A stretch of DNA of 64,000 bases from Sphingomonas sp. HMP6 (GCF_013374095.1 NZ_AP022672.1:2869501-2933500); one strand, 5' to 3'. Positions 36,634 to 45,268 are shown, counted from the first letter of the stretch. Notes: generated by a model from the sequence alone, not told the origin. Numbers and translations are program-made.

Positions 36634-37200
36634 ATGGCCTTGCGGGCTGGTGAAGCAGAACTCAGGACGCTGATGATCGGCGGCCTGGCCGGTGAGGCCG
36701 CCGCGCAGCGCGCGCTGCTGCGGGCGCTTGCCCCAGTGCTGCGCGCCTTCTTCGCGCGACGGCTGCGCGGGGCGGAGGATGATGTCGAGGATTTGGTGCA
36801 GGACAGTTTGATCGCCATCCATACGCGGCGTGCGACCTATGACCCGGCGCGGCCGTTCACCGCCTGGGCTTATGCCGTGGCGCGCTACAAGATGATCGAT
36901 CATTTCCGGCGCCGAAAGCAGACCGTGCCGCTCGACGATTTTGCCGACATCCTCTCGGTCGGGAGTTTCGAGGACGCGAGCGGTGCGCAGATGGATGTCG
37001 CCAAACTCCTTGATGCGCTGCCATCCAAACAGGCGCAGGCGATCCGCGCGACAAAGATCGACGGACTGAGCGTGGCGGAGGCGGCGGCGCGCGCCGGGAT
37101 CAGCGAATCTGACGTGAAGATCTCGGTGCATCGCGGGCTGAAGACGCTCGAACGGCGGTTGAGTGACGCGACCCTGGGCGCTGCCCGGCTGGGATCATGA
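36634..37200 (+). CDS. ECF RNA polymerase sigma factor (SigF-like)
   Basis: 188 residues with region 2 (EDDVEDLVQDSLIAIHTRRATYDPARPFTAWAYAVARYKMIDHFRRRK) and region 4 helix-turn-helix (LSVAEAAARAGISESDVKISVHRGLKTLERRL). The sequence and the following NrsF-like gene place it with the SigF group that in Caulobacter answers to heavy metals such as chromate and cadmium. It overlaps the anti-sigma gene by 4 bp (ATGA). An autoregulatory promoter motif lies just upstream. Confidence 0.92.
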   Translation: MALRAGEAELRTLMIGGLAGEAAAQRALLRALAPVLRAFFARRLRGAEDDVEDLVQDSLIAIHTRRATYDPARPFTAWAYAVARYKMIDHFRRRKQTVPLDDFADILSVGSFEDASGAQMDVAKLLDALPSKQAQAIRATKIDGLSVAEAAARAGISESDVKISVHRGLKTLERRLSDATLGAARLGS

Positions 37201-37850
37201 CGATGCGATCGACCGAAGCCCTGATCGATTCGCTGACCGAACAGGTCGCGCCCGTAGCACCCGGCGCGGTCGGCGGGCGCGTGTTTGCCGCGCTGCTGAT
37301 CGGGGGCGTCGCGACGGCGGTGGCAGTGGCGGCGGGACTCGGGTTGCGGCCCGATCTGTCGCACGCGCTCTATGGCAGCATGATCTGGATAAAATGGGCT
37401 TATACATTGTCGATCGGTTTGCTCGCCGCATCCGGCTTGGCGGTGGTCGCACGGCCAGAGCGGCGCGCCCTGGGCTGGCTGTGGCTTGGGCTGCTGCTGC
37501 CCGTCGCCCTACTTGCCGCGCTCGCCCTTGGGCAGTTGATGGCAACCCCGCGCTACGGCTGGCCGTCGCTCTGGTTCGGCCATAGCTGGCAGCGCTGCTC
37601 GCTTTCGGTCGTGCTGCTCGCGCTACCGATCTTCGCCGCGCTCCTCCGAGCGCTGCACAGCCTCGCGCCGACGCGGCTCCGCTTGGCGGGCGCGATGGCC
37701 GGGCTGGCGGCGGGCGGCATAGCGGCGACGCTCTATGGCTTCCATTGCCCCGAAACTGCGGCACCCTTCGTGCTTACGTGGTATTCGCTGGGGATTGTAG
37801 TCGCGATGGCGCTCGGCGCTGTGGTGGGTCCGCGCGCCCTGCGCTGGTAG
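37197..37850 (+). CDS. NrsF-like anti-sigma factor (DUF1109)
   Basis: 217-residue inner-membrane protein with six predicted helices. Two lone cysteines sit in SWQRCSLS and GFHCPETA. These match the two conserved cysteines of Caulobacter NrsF that are needed for metal/redox sensing. It is co-translated with the sigma factor through an ATGA overlap and would hold it at the membrane until stress. Confidence 0.9.
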   Translation: MTMRSTEALIDSLTEQVAPVAPGAVGGRVFAALLIGGVATAVAVAAGLGLRPDLSHALYGSMIWIKWAYTLSIGLLAASGLAVVARPERRALGWLWLGLLLPVALLAALALGQLMATPRYGWPSLWFGHSWQRCSLSVVLLALPIFAALLRALHSLAPTRLRLAGAMAGLAAGGIAATLYGFHCPETAAPFVLTWYSLGIVVAMALGAVVGPRALRW

Positions 37851-37911
37851 CGGAGCGGAGCGCAGGCTGCACGGCTTCTGCGGGCTGAACACCAGCGGGC
37901 CGAGGTGCAGC

Positions 37912-38120
37912 TCAATCGGTACTTACGGCGTATCTCCGTCGGGTATCGGCCAGCGAACGGCGCGCTTCTTCCACGGCCAGTTCCTCGGTTCGGAACAGCA
38001 AATGATCCATCACCGCCGCCAGATGTGCGCGCATCGCCAACCGCGCCGCATTCGCGTCACCGGCGCGCAACGCTTGCAGGATCGACGCATGTTCCTCGAC
38101 GACAGGGCGCACCTTGGCAT
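37912..38120 (-). pseudogene. 3' remnant of a GntR/FCD-type regulator (UxuR-like)
   Basis: About 70 codons remain of a regulator's C-terminal FCD domain: CDAKVRPVVEEHASILQALR then GDANAARLAMRAHLAAVMDHLL, ending at TAG/TGA near 37912. The helical DxxxARxAMRxHL pattern is the FCD ligand-binding end. The DNA-binding half is gone. Homology stops near 38115–38120, where a transporter fragment begins on the other strand. It likely repressed uronate genes (inference). Confidence 0.75.
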
Positions 38121-38831
38121 CGCAGCCCGGCCGATCATCCGGCTCTCAGCGATGCCGAGCGCGTCGCGATCACCGCGGCGCGCGACGAGGATGTCGATGC
38201 CAAGCCCACGACGCGGCGCGATCTGCTCAAGAGTCGCGCCTTCTGGGGCATTGCGGTCCCGCGTTTTCTGGCCGAGCCGGCATGGCAGACCTTCAATTTC
38301 TTCATCCCGCTCTATCTGGTTTCGGTCTGGCAGCTCGGTTTGAAGAGCATCGCTCTCTGGGCGTGGATGCCGTTCCTCGCCGCCGATTTCGGGAGTCTGG
38401 CAGCGGGGGTCTTGCCACGCTGGCTGATGAAGCGCGGCGTGCCGCTGGTTGCCTCGCGCAAGATCACGATGACGGTCGGCGCGCTGTGTATGATCGGCCC
38501 GGCGTGCATCGGGCTGGCGACATCGCCCGCCATCGCAATCCTGTTGTTCTGCGTCGGCGGCTTTGCGCATCAGATGCTGAGCGGCGCGCTGATCACGCTG
38601 TGCGCCGACATGTTCGACAGCCGCACGGTCGGCACGGCGAGCGGCATGGCGGGGACTTCGGCGTGGGTCGGCGGGATGCTGTTCACGCTGCTGATCGGCC
38701 AAAGCGCGGACGCCTTTGGCTATGACCCGTTGTTCGCCGCGCTGGCGGTGCTTGATATTTTGGCGGCGGCGGTGTTGTGGAGCTTGCTGCGCTCCCGCCC
38801 GCGCACGCCTGTGACGCTTCGGGAAGGCTGA
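38121..38831 (+). pseudogene. C-terminal half of an ExuT-type MFS hexuronate transporter
   Basis: About 236 codons with six transmembrane helices. The fragment begins inside the central loop (RSPADHPALSDAERVAITAA), then RDLLKSRAFWGIAVPRFLAEPAWQTFNFFIPLYL and the last helices up to TLREG. About 200 N-terminal residues and the start region are missing. Although an open frame extends upstream to 37905, that part is antisense to the regulator remnant and is not coding. It is just upstream of uxuA. It is unlikely to work as a transporter. Confidence 0.8.
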
Positions 38832-38835
38832 TACC

Positions 38836-40011
38836 GTGTTGATGACTCAAACGATGCGCTGGTTCGGGCCGAGCGATCCGGTGCGGCTGCGCGATATTCG
38901 CCAGGCAGGGGCAAGCGGCATCGTGACCGCGCTGCACGAAGTGCCGAACGGCGCGGTGTGGGAGCACGGCGCGATCGCCGCGCGGAAAGCGATGATCGAG
39001 GCCGCCGGGCTCGACTGGCGCGTGGTAGAAAGCTTGCCGGTGGAAGAGGGGATCAAGACCCGGTCGCACGAGTGGGACCGGCTGATCGATGATTATTGCC
39101 AGAGCCTGACCAATCTCGCGGCGTGCGGGATCGACGTCGTAACCTACAATTTCATGCCGCTGCTCGATTGGACGCGGACCGATCTCGCGTGGGAATTGCC
39201 CGACGGCGCGCGCGCGCTACGCTTCGAGCCGGTGGCGGTCGCCGCGTACGACCTCTTTATCCTGCAGCGCCCGGGTGCGCGCGATGCGTATGCCGACGCG
39301 CTGCAAGAAGCCGCCACGGCACGCTATGCCGCAATGGACGATGCCGCGCGCGCTATGCTCGAGCGGACGATCATCGCGGGGCTGCCGGGCAGCGAGGAGG
39401 GGTTCACCTCGGCCGAATTTCTGCGCGCGGTGGATACCTATGCCAAGATCGACGCCGCCCAATTACGCGACAATCATGTCGCCTTTCTCGAAGCAGTCTG
39501 CCCGCTCGCCGACGAGCTCGGCATCCGCTTGGTCGTCCACCCCGACGATCCGCCGTTCCCGATCTTCGGCTTGCCGCGCGTCGTCAGCACCGAAGCCGAT
39601 GTCGCCGACCTGTTCGCGCGCGTGCCGAACCGCTCGAACGGGCTGTGCCTGTGCACCGGATCGTTCGGCGTGCGTGCGGACAATGATCTGCCCGGCATGG
39701 TCGATCGGCTCGGCGACCGCATCGGCTTCCTGCATCTGCGCTCGGTCCAGCGCGAGCCGGATGGCGCGTTTCACGAGGCGGCGCATCTCGAGGGCGATGC
39801 CGGCATGGCAGCGGTGGTCGCGGCGGTGCATCGCCTGTCGGTGCGCGAGCAACGCAGCATCCCGATGCGGCCGGATCACGGGCATCAAATGCTCGACGAT
39901 CTCGGGCGCACCGTGAACCCTGGCTATTCGCTGCTGGGGCGGATGCGCGGGCTGGCTGAGCTCCGTGGCCTCGAACGGGGTATTGCCTTTGCCGCAGGGC
40001 ATTTGGCCTGA
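38836..40011 (+). CDS. uxuA: Mannonate dehydratase
   Basis: 391 residues; dehydrates D-mannonate to 2-keto-3-deoxygluconate in glucuronate breakdown. Features: MRWFGPSDPVRLRDIRQAGASGIVTALHEVPNG, the metal-site region VHPDDPPFPIFGLPR, GLCLCTGSFGVRADND, IGFLHLRSVQRE and PDHGHQML. GTG 38836 has GGGAAGG about 9 nt upstream; ATG 38842 is also possible. Length and motifs are intact, but the upstream deletion removed the divergent promoter region that would normally drive it. Confidence 0.93.
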   Translation: MLMTQTMRWFGPSDPVRLRDIRQAGASGIVTALHEVPNGAVWEHGAIAARKAMIEAAGLDWRVVESLPVEEGIKTRSHEWDRLIDDYCQSLTNLAACGIDVVTYNFMPLLDWTRTDLAWELPDGARALRFEPVAVAAYDLFILQRPGARDAYADALQEAATARYAAMDDAARAMLERTIIAGLPGSEEGFTSAEFLRAVDTYAKIDAAQLRDNHVAFLEAVCPLADELGIRLVVHPDDPPFPIFGLPRVVSTEADVADLFARVPNRSNGLCLCTGSFGVRADNDLPGMVDRLGDRIGFLHLRSVQREPDGAFHEAAHLEGDAGMAAVVAAVHRLSVREQRSIPMRPDHGHQMLDDLGRTVNPGYSLLGRMRGLAELRGLERGIAFAAGHLA

Positions 40012-40133
40012 CCCGACCGAATTGCGTGATCGGCTGGAACGGGCGGCGTAGTCCGCTCTGGCGGTGCGACGCACTGCGCGATCGGCTTCGGAAACCTCAG
40101 CTCAAATTACGGATAACCCACTAAATATTTACT

Positions 40134-40153
40134 TGGCTGGATGCCCCGTGAGG
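40134..40153. repeat. Left attachment site (attL) of the island
   Basis: TGGCTGGATGCCCCGTGAGG, identical to 53426–53445. It is a copy of the tRNA-Gln 3' end (CCA, acceptor strand and half of the T-stem, read on the minus strand). Confidence 0.9.
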
Positions 40154-40208
40154 GCATACGCAAGATAAGGATTACAGAGACTTACGCAGGCTAACTGGAA
40201 GCACTGCT

Positions 40209-40376
40209 ATGGTAAACCCCCTTCGCGACCGTTCCGGATTGGCTAACCTTTTCGACCCTTCACCGGGGCTGAAAAGCGAAACGCTCGACCCGGCGGCAAC
40301 CGGATCGAGCGCATCAATCCCCGACCTGGCGGATGGGTTCGAATTGCATACCACTAGCGGCGGGGTGGCGCAATGA
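40209..40376 (+). CDS. Small island protein upstream of the primase
   Basis: 55 residues (MVNPLRDRSGLANLF…GGVAQ), starting at ATG 40209 after a GGAAG-type site. The TGA overlaps the ATG of the primase-helicase gene (ATGA), so the two are translationally coupled. It is the first gene of the island after attL. No domain is recognised; the acidic DPAATGSSASIPDLADGFE tail is probably disordered. Confidence 0.6.
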   Translation: MVNPLRDRSGLANLFDPSPGLKSETLDPAATGSSASIPDLADGFELHTTSGGVAQ

Positions 40377-42394
40377 ACGCGATCCCCGCGCGGCGCGAGT
40401 TCGCGCTCCCCGACCCTTGGCGCATCCCCCTCGACCTGGGCTTTTCGGTATTCCCGGTGCCGCACGCGAGCAAGCAACCCGTCATCAAGTGGAAAGCATA
40501 CCAGACGGCGCGCCCGACTCCCGAAGCTGTGGCGGGCTGGGCCTCTAAGCAAAGCAATGTCGGTATCGCCACCGGGGCGGTGTCGGGCTTGTTCGTCCTC
40601 GATCTGGACAGCGACGAAGCGGTTGCCGAGGCGACGCGGCGCGGCTTGCCGGACACAATCTCGGTTCGCACCGGCAAGGGGCGGCACGTCTATTTCGCGC
40701 ACCCCGGCGGGACGATCGGCAACCGGGCGGGCATTTTTCCCGGCGCTGATATCCGTGGCGACGGTGGCTATGTCGTGGCGGCGGGTTCGACGCACCCAAG
40801 CGGGTCGCTCTATGCATGGGAGAATCCTCCCGGCCTGTTCGATCTGGCCGCCGCCCCTGATTGGTTGCTCGCCATGCTCCGCGAGCCTAGCTTGCTGGCG
40901 ATCGAGGCGGGCAAGGTACGCGCTGCACCGCGCGGCGCGCGTAACGATCAACTCAACAAGTCGGCATTCCGCATCGGACAGGACGTTTCGGCGGGCAAGG
41001 TTGATCCGGACGCAGCGCGATCGGCGCTTGCGGCCGCAGCGAACGACGCTGGCCTAGAGCCGTTTGAAATCGCGCGGACGCTCGATAGCGGCATGACGGC
41101 GGGCAAGAGCAATCCCAGCCGCAACGGGCCGAGCGAGGATGATATCGCGCTCGCCTTCACAGCGCGGCACGGTAACACCCTCCGGTTCGATCACGACGCG
41201 GGGCGGTGGTTCGTATGGGATGGCGCGCGCTGGCAACCGAATAACGATCACCTTGCTTTCACCTATGCGCGCCACGAAGCGCGGCAACGCGGCGCACCGG
41301 GCAAGGCCAATTTTGCGGCGGGTGTAGAGCGGTTTGCTCGCGCCGATCGTGCGCACGCCGTCACCGCGGCACTATGGGATGCCGACCCGATGTTGCTGGG
41401 CACCCCCGGTGGCACCGTCGATCTGCGCACGGGCGATTTCTTTCCCGCTCGCCCGGATGATTACATCACGAAGCTGGCAGGATGCACACCCGAACATGGC
41501 GAGCCTACGCGGTGGCTCCAGTTTCTGAATGAGGCACTGGAGGGCGATCAGGACGCCATCCGGTTCCTTCGCTTGTGGACCGGATACTGCCTCACTGGCG
41601 ACACGCGCGAACATGCGCTGATCTTTCTTCACGGGCTGGCGGGGACGGGTAAGAGCGTGTTCCTCAACACGCTTGCGGCGATCCTTGGCGACTATGCCGT
41701 CACGGCGGCAATGGACACCTTCACCTCCTCAAAGTTCGATCGGCACTCAACCGAGCTGGCGATGTTGCACGGCGCGCGTTTGGTAACGGCAAGCGAAACC
41801 GAGGAAGGCCGATCGTGGGCAGAAGCTAAGATTAAGCAGATGACCGGCGGCGATCCGATCACGGCGCGCTTTATGCGGCAGGACAATTTCACGTTCCGAC
41901 CGCAATTCAAGCTGACAATCGTGGGCAATCACGCGCCCCGCCTCGCTAATCCCGACGATGCCATGCGGCGACGGTTCAACATTCTCGGTTTCAACGTAAA
42001 GCCCGCCGCCCCGGATTTGCAGCTCGAACACAAGCTAAAGGCGGAACACGGGCGCATTCTCGCCTGGGCAATCGCCGGGTGTCGTGAGTGGCAAACGAGC
42101 GGCCTAGTGCGCCCCGCCGCAGTGACCGACGCAACGACCGAGTATTTCGCGGGCGAGGATTTGATGGGGCAATGGCTTGCCGAGCGGTGCGAGATCAGGC
42201 GCGGCGCGTTCGAGCTTCCCGCCAAGCTCTACACCGACTGGCGGAAATACGCCGACGAGCATGGCGAAGACCCCGGCACGGCGATCGGGTTCGGTAAGAA
42301 GATGAGCAAGCGAGGACTGGCCTCAAAGGTCGCCAATGGCATCCGCGCCCACCAAGGCGTCGCGCTGAAAGCGGGGCCGTACGATGTCGATTGA
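40373..42394 (+). CDS. Primase-polymerase/SF3 helicase replication protein (P4 alpha-like)
   Basis: 673 residues. The N-terminal prim-pol domain (about 15–180) shows GFSVFPVPHASKQPVIKWK, the catalytic FVLDLDSD and TGKGRHVYF. The C-terminal part (about 330–640) is a D5_N/SF3 helicase with Walker A FLHGLAGTGKSVF, Walker B region LVTASETEEG, and TIVGNHAPRLANPDDAMRRRF (sensor/arginine finger). Such fused proteins start autonomous replication of P4-like satellites, PICIs and some plasmids. Repeats just downstream (42402–42503) may be its origin. Confidence 0.92.
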   Translation: MNAIPARREFALPDPWRIPLDLGFSVFPVPHASKQPVIKWKAYQTARPTPEAVAGWASKQSNVGIATGAVSGLFVLDLDSDEAVAEATRRGLPDTISVRTGKGRHVYFAHPGGTIGNRAGIFPGADIRGDGGYVVAAGSTHPSGSLYAWENPPGLFDLAAAPDWLLAMLREPSLLAIEAGKVRAAPRGARNDQLNKSAFRIGQDVSAGKVDPDAARSALAAAANDAGLEPFEIARTLDSGMTAGKSNPSRNGPSEDDIALAFTARHGNTLRFDHDAGRWFVWDGARWQPNNDHLAFTYARHEARQRGAPGKANFAAGVERFARADRAHAVTAALWDADPMLLGTPGGTVDLRTGDFFPARPDDYITKLAGCTPEHGEPTRWLQFLNEALEGDQDAIRFLRLWTGYCLTGDTREHALIFLHGLAGTGKSVFLNTLAAILGDYAVTAAMDTFTSSKFDRHSTELAMLHGARLVTASETEEGRSWAEAKIKQMTGGDPITARFMRQDNFTFRPQFKLTIVGNHAPRLANPDDAMRRRFNILGFNVKPAAPDLQLEHKLKAEHGRILAWAIAGCREWQTSGLVRPAAVTDATTEYFAGEDLMGQWLAERCEIRRGAFELPAKLYTDWRKYADEHGEDPGTAIGFGKKMSKRGLASKVANGIRAHQGVALKAGPYDVD

Positions 42395-42401
42395 GGCCAA
42401 T

Positions 42402-42503
42402 TTAGAACAGCTAGAACGGATAGAACGGATAATCTGCTTTGGTATCACGTGCGCGCGGGCGGGTGTGAGGCGAAACGGAAACACCCGTTCTATCCGTTCT
42501 AGC
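42402..42503. repeat. Iteron-like TAGAACGGA repeats in a 19-bp inverted repeat (candidate origin)
   Basis: Three tandem 9-mers TAGAACAGC-TAGAACGGA-TAGAACGGA begin at 42403. Two more copies occur in reverse orientation at about 42484–42502. As a result GCTAGAACGGATAGAACGG (42410–42428) and its exact complement (42485–42503) form a perfect 19-bp inverted repeat with a 56-bp spacer. It lies directly after the replication-protein gene and before the next small gene, a usual place for a satellite replication origin. Confidence 0.6.
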
Positions 42504-42520
42504 CGTGCTGGCGGTGCCGA

Positions 42521-42673
42521 ATGAGCGCCGCCCCCCGGCTTGCCGAGATCGCCCGCCGATTAGGGCAGCTCCGCCCCGACTGGAGCAATCCCGAACGCTA
42601 CTTTGAAAACCGAAGCGAGCTTGAGCGCGACATGCGCCGCCTCGCCAAGCAACTGGAACGCGAGCATGGCTGA
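42521..42673 (+). CDS. Small charged island protein
   Basis: 50 residues (MSAAPRLAEIARRLGQLRPD…REHG), almost wholly helical and highly charged, with many Arg and Glu. The stop overlaps the start of the next gene. It might be a DNA-binding or assembly accessory protein; no family is recognised. Similar small helical proteins often sit before terminase genes. Confidence 0.6.
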   Translation: MSAAPRLAEIARRLGQLRPDWSNPERYFENRSELERDMRRLAKQLEREHG

Positions 42674-42875
42674 TCTGATCGAGACAATCGAAGCGATGGC
42701 ACCCGCGCAACGTGAGGGCGCGCTGATCGTGCTGGACGCGCTAAGCCGTCCACTGACCGCACGGGAGATTGAGAGCATCCTCAAGGCGAGCCGTGTCACG
42801 CGGTCGCGTGCCGTGATCCTCGCTAGCGTCCTCAAGGGATGGCACGTCCTCGCCATGATGGGGCCGGAGCAATGA
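42666..42875 (+). CDS. Small island protein with a possible helix-turn-helix
   Basis: 69 residues from ATG 42666 (MADLIETIEAMAPAQREGAL). The middle (RPLTAREIESILKASRVTRSRAVILASVL) has the spacing of a helix-turn-helix. It overlaps the 50-residue gene upstream by 8 bp and the HNH gene downstream by 4 bp (ATGA). Position between replication and packaging genes would suit a small-terminase or regulatory role, but that is only inference. Confidence 0.6.
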   Translation: MADLIETIEAMAPAQREGALIVLDALSRPLTAREIESILKASRVTRSRAVILASVLKGWHVLAMMGPEQ

Positions 42876-43273
42876 GCGCGTACCCATACAACACCGCACG
42901 GTGGAAGCGCCTGCGTCTCGCACACTTGGCAATCGAGCCGCTGTGTCGTGGCTGCGCACCGCATCGCATCACGCCCGCGAACACCGTCGATCACGTTGTG
43001 CCGATGAGCGACGGCGGGCCTGCGTTCCCTTCGCATGATGGCCTCGCAAGCTACTGTCCACCCTGCCACGGCGCAAAGACAGCACGGGGAAGCGAGGCAG
43101 GGGCGATCCGATCGAGCAAGCCGCGCAAGGGGTGCGATGCCGATGGCAACCCGCTCGATGCTGCGCATCCTTGGGGAAATCTCTCAGGACTGACAGACAG
43201 GGGACCGACGCCCACCCTTCGAAATCAGTTAGTTTACAAACGTAGTCAGTCTGGAGGCCGTGATGGGCGCTAG
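42872..43273 (+). CDS. HNH endonuclease (phage packaging-associated)
   Basis: 133 residues. ATG 42872 overlaps the previous stop. Zinc-ribbon cysteines CRGC, the catalytic DHVVPMSDGGPAF and LASYCPPCHGAKT (C-x-x-C and final His) form a complete HNH core. HNH proteins encoded before the large terminase assist genome cleavage in HK97-like cos phages and in capsid-forming satellites. The 3' end overlaps the terminase start by 11 bp. Confidence 0.88.
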   Translation: MSAYPYNTARWKRLRLAHLAIEPLCRGCAPHRITPANTVDHVVPMSDGGPAFPSHDGLASYCPPCHGAKTARGSEAGAIRSSKPRKGCDADGNPLDAAHPWGNLSGLTDRGPTPTLRNQLVYKRSQSGGRDGR

Positions 43274-44846
43274 GGGACCCGGTGCGGCACGCCTGAAAGC
43301 CGTGGCAGCAAGTGCACCCGCCATGGCGTCACACCCTTGGGAAACGGCTGGAATGCCCGCTGCTGACCGGATGCTGGCGTTCCTCGGTACGTTGCCGATC
43401 GTGTCCGGCCTTAAGGCTGGCGAGCGCATGGAAGTGATCGACTTCCAAGAACAATTCGTGCGGGGCGTGTATGCCGAAACCGAGGGCGAGCGGATCGTGC
43501 GTTTGGCGGGTCTGTCGGTCGCACGCGGCAACGGCAAGTCGGGCCTGCTGGCGGGTTTGTCGCTTGGGCACCTGCTGGGGCCGATGCTGGAACCCTACGG
43601 GGAATGTTACGCGGCGGCGCTCGATCGCGAACAGGCGAGCGTGCTTTACCGGATGACGTGCGCCTACATCTACGCCGTCCCCTGGATGGCGGCACGGGTG
43701 AACATCCGCGATCAGTTCAAAGAGATCACCGACCACGAAAGCAACTCGATCTGGCGGGCGCTCACGTCCGACGCGCGCAAGGCGCATGGCCTGGCACCAT
43801 CATTCTGGATCGCGGACGAGGTGGCGCAATGGCGCTCGCGCGAGCTGTGGGACAATCTGCGCACCGGCATGGCGAAACGGCGGCAGGCGCTTGGCGTGAC
43901 CATCTCGACGCAGGCGGCGGACGATCATCATTTCTGGAGTGAGATGCTCGACGCAGAACCCGCCGCCTCGGTCTATATTCAGCTCCACGCGGCACCGAAG
44001 GATTGCGCGCTCGACGATCGCGAAGCGTGGGGCTTGGCGAACCCGGCGCTGGGCAAGTTCCTCAACGAAACCGACTTCGCCGACGCGGCGGCAATGGCGA
44101 AGCGCTCGCCATCGTTCGAACCGGCGTTCCGGTTGCTCAACCTCAACCAGCGCGTCGCGGCAGAGGGGAGGTTCCTCAACGCGGCGGATTGGGAGGCCAA
44201 TGCCGAGCCGTTCGACGTTACCGAGCTGGAGGGGCAGCGCTGCTACGGGGGATTGGACCTTTCCAGCACGCGCGACCTTACCGCCTTGGCGCTGTATTTC
44301 CCGGATTCGGGCAAGCTGCTGGCGTGGCATTTCGTGCCGGTGGACACGATCGGCGAACGTGTCGAACGCGACCGGGTGCCTTACGATCGCTGGGCAGAGG
44401 ACGGGTGGATCGAGACGACGGTCGGGAGGGCAACCGATCGCGTCGCCATCGCCCACCAGCTTGCCGACATTCGCGGGCGCTACGACGTGCAGGGCATCGC
44501 GTTCGATCGCTGGCGCTTCGAGGATCTGGGCAAGCTGCTATCCGACGAAGGAATCGACTTGCCGCTGTCCGAGTTCGTGCCGGGGTTCCGGTCCTATGCG
44601 GCGGCGGTGGACGCTTTCGAGCGCGCGGTGCTGGAGCGCAAGATGCTGCACAACGGCTCGCCAATCCTGAAATGGCAGGCTGGCAATGTCGTGATTGAGA
44701 TGGATGCAGCCGGAAACAGAAAGCCCTCAAAAGCGAAGTCGATCGACCGAATCGACGGTATTGTCAGTGCGATCATGGCGACCGGGCTGGCAGCTACCGA
44801 CGAAGGGCCGAAGGTGTATCGGGGGGCAGGGCTGGCTTGGGTTTAG
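43263..44846 (+). CDS. Phage terminase large subunit
   Basis: 527 residues, HK97-like TerL. The packaging ATPase has a Walker A-like SVARGNGKSGLLAG and Walker B SFWIADEVAQW. The C-terminal nuclease shows GGLDLSSTRDLTALAL and the late acidic SIDRIDGIVSAIMATG. ATG 43263 has GGAGG 5 nt upstream and is preferred to GTG 43260. No clear small terminase of normal length precedes it. Confidence 0.92.
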   Translation: MGARGPGAARLKAVAASAPAMASHPWETAGMPAADRMLAFLGTLPIVSGLKAGERMEVIDFQEQFVRGVYAETEGERIVRLAGLSVARGNGKSGLLAGLSLGHLLGPMLEPYGECYAAALDREQASVLYRMTCAYIYAVPWMAARVNIRDQFKEITDHESNSIWRALTSDARKAHGLAPSFWIADEVAQWRSRELWDNLRTGMAKRRQALGVTISTQAADDHHFWSEMLDAEPAASVYIQLHAAPKDCALDDREAWGLANPALGKFLNETDFADAAAMAKRSPSFEPAFRLLNLNQRVAAEGRFLNAADWEANAEPFDVTELEGQRCYGGLDLSSTRDLTALALYFPDSGKLLAWHFVPVDTIGERVERDRVPYDRWAEDGWIETTVGRATDRVAIAHQLADIRGRYDVQGIAFDRWRFEDLGKLLSDEGIDLPLSEFVPGFRSYAAAVDAFERAVLERKMLHNGSPILKWQAGNVVIEMDAAGNRKPSKAKSIDRIDGIVSAIMATGLAATDEGPKVYRGAGLAWV

Positions 44847-45070
44847 ACGACGGTCGGCATAGCATCCTTCATTGCGGCGTTAGGCAATAGAACCCGCACG
44901 CGCACAATGCCGTCGCCGTTAACGAAATACTCTACATCGCGGACTTTATCAGAGACACCGCTAGGTTGGCGGATACATTCGCCAATACGCGGGACGGCAG
45001 GAAAGTCGAAATCATCCCATTCCGCTCCGTTATCAAAAGAAGAGCCTAAAAACACTGTAACCGTAATCAT
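44843..45070 (-). CDS. Small island protein paired with the ribbon-helix-helix gene
   Basis: 75 residues (MITVTVFLGSSFDNGAEWDDFDFP…), predicted mostly beta, acidic and with no recognised domain. Its ATG overlaps the stop of the upstream regulator (ATGA), so the two form an operon pointing against the surrounding island genes. The GC content is visibly lower. A two-gene module with a repressor-like partner could be an addiction or control pair; unproven. Confidence 0.65.
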   Translation of the reverse strand: MITVTVFLGSSFDNGAEWDDFDFPAVPRIGECIRQPSGVSDKVRDVEYFVNGDGIVRVRVLLPNAAMKDAMPTVV

Positions 45071-45246
45071 CCGATAACCTTTCGCAAGATGAGCCTTATC
45101 GCCTCAGGCCGCGACGGCGGGTGCGCCTGATCTGCAATCCACGCGTCGAGCGCGGCAAGGTCGGCGGGCGGCAAGGTCAAATGAATCGACTTTGCGTCAA
45201 TGCGCGGCCGCCCCCTTTTTTCTGTACGGACTATTGCGCCTGTCAT
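45067..45246 (-). CDS. Ribbon-helix-helix regulator
   Basis: 59 residues from ATG 45246 (MTGAIVRTEKRGRPRID). The stretch SIHLTLPPADLAALDAWIADQ then SRPEAIRLILRKVI has the beta-strand/helix/helix pattern of CopG/MetJ-type repressors. A 10-bp inverted repeat (45221–45230 and 45253–45262) brackets its start codon and is a likely operator. It would control the divergent small genes and itself. Confidence 0.75.
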   Translation of the reverse strand: MTGAIVRTEKRGRPRIDAKSIHLTLPPADLAALDAWIADQAHPPSRPEAIRLILRKVIG

Positions 45247-45262
45247 GGTTAATCCGTACAGA
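45221..45262. promoter_or_regulatory. 10-bp inverted repeat, candidate operator
   Basis: TCTGTACGGA (45221–45230) and TCCGTACAGA (45253–45262) are perfect reverse complements, with their centres 32 bp (about three helical turns) apart. One arm lies inside the first codons of the ribbon-helix-helix gene, the other just upstream of its start. A tetramer of such a repressor could bridge the arms. Confidence 0.6.
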
Positions 45263-45268
45263 CAAATC

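Noticed and set aside
37905..38831. A single 308-residue MFS protein
   Set aside because: Its first about 70 codons are antisense to the regulator remnant and show no membrane helices. Only the part from about 38121 is homologous to ExuT, so I call it a fragment.
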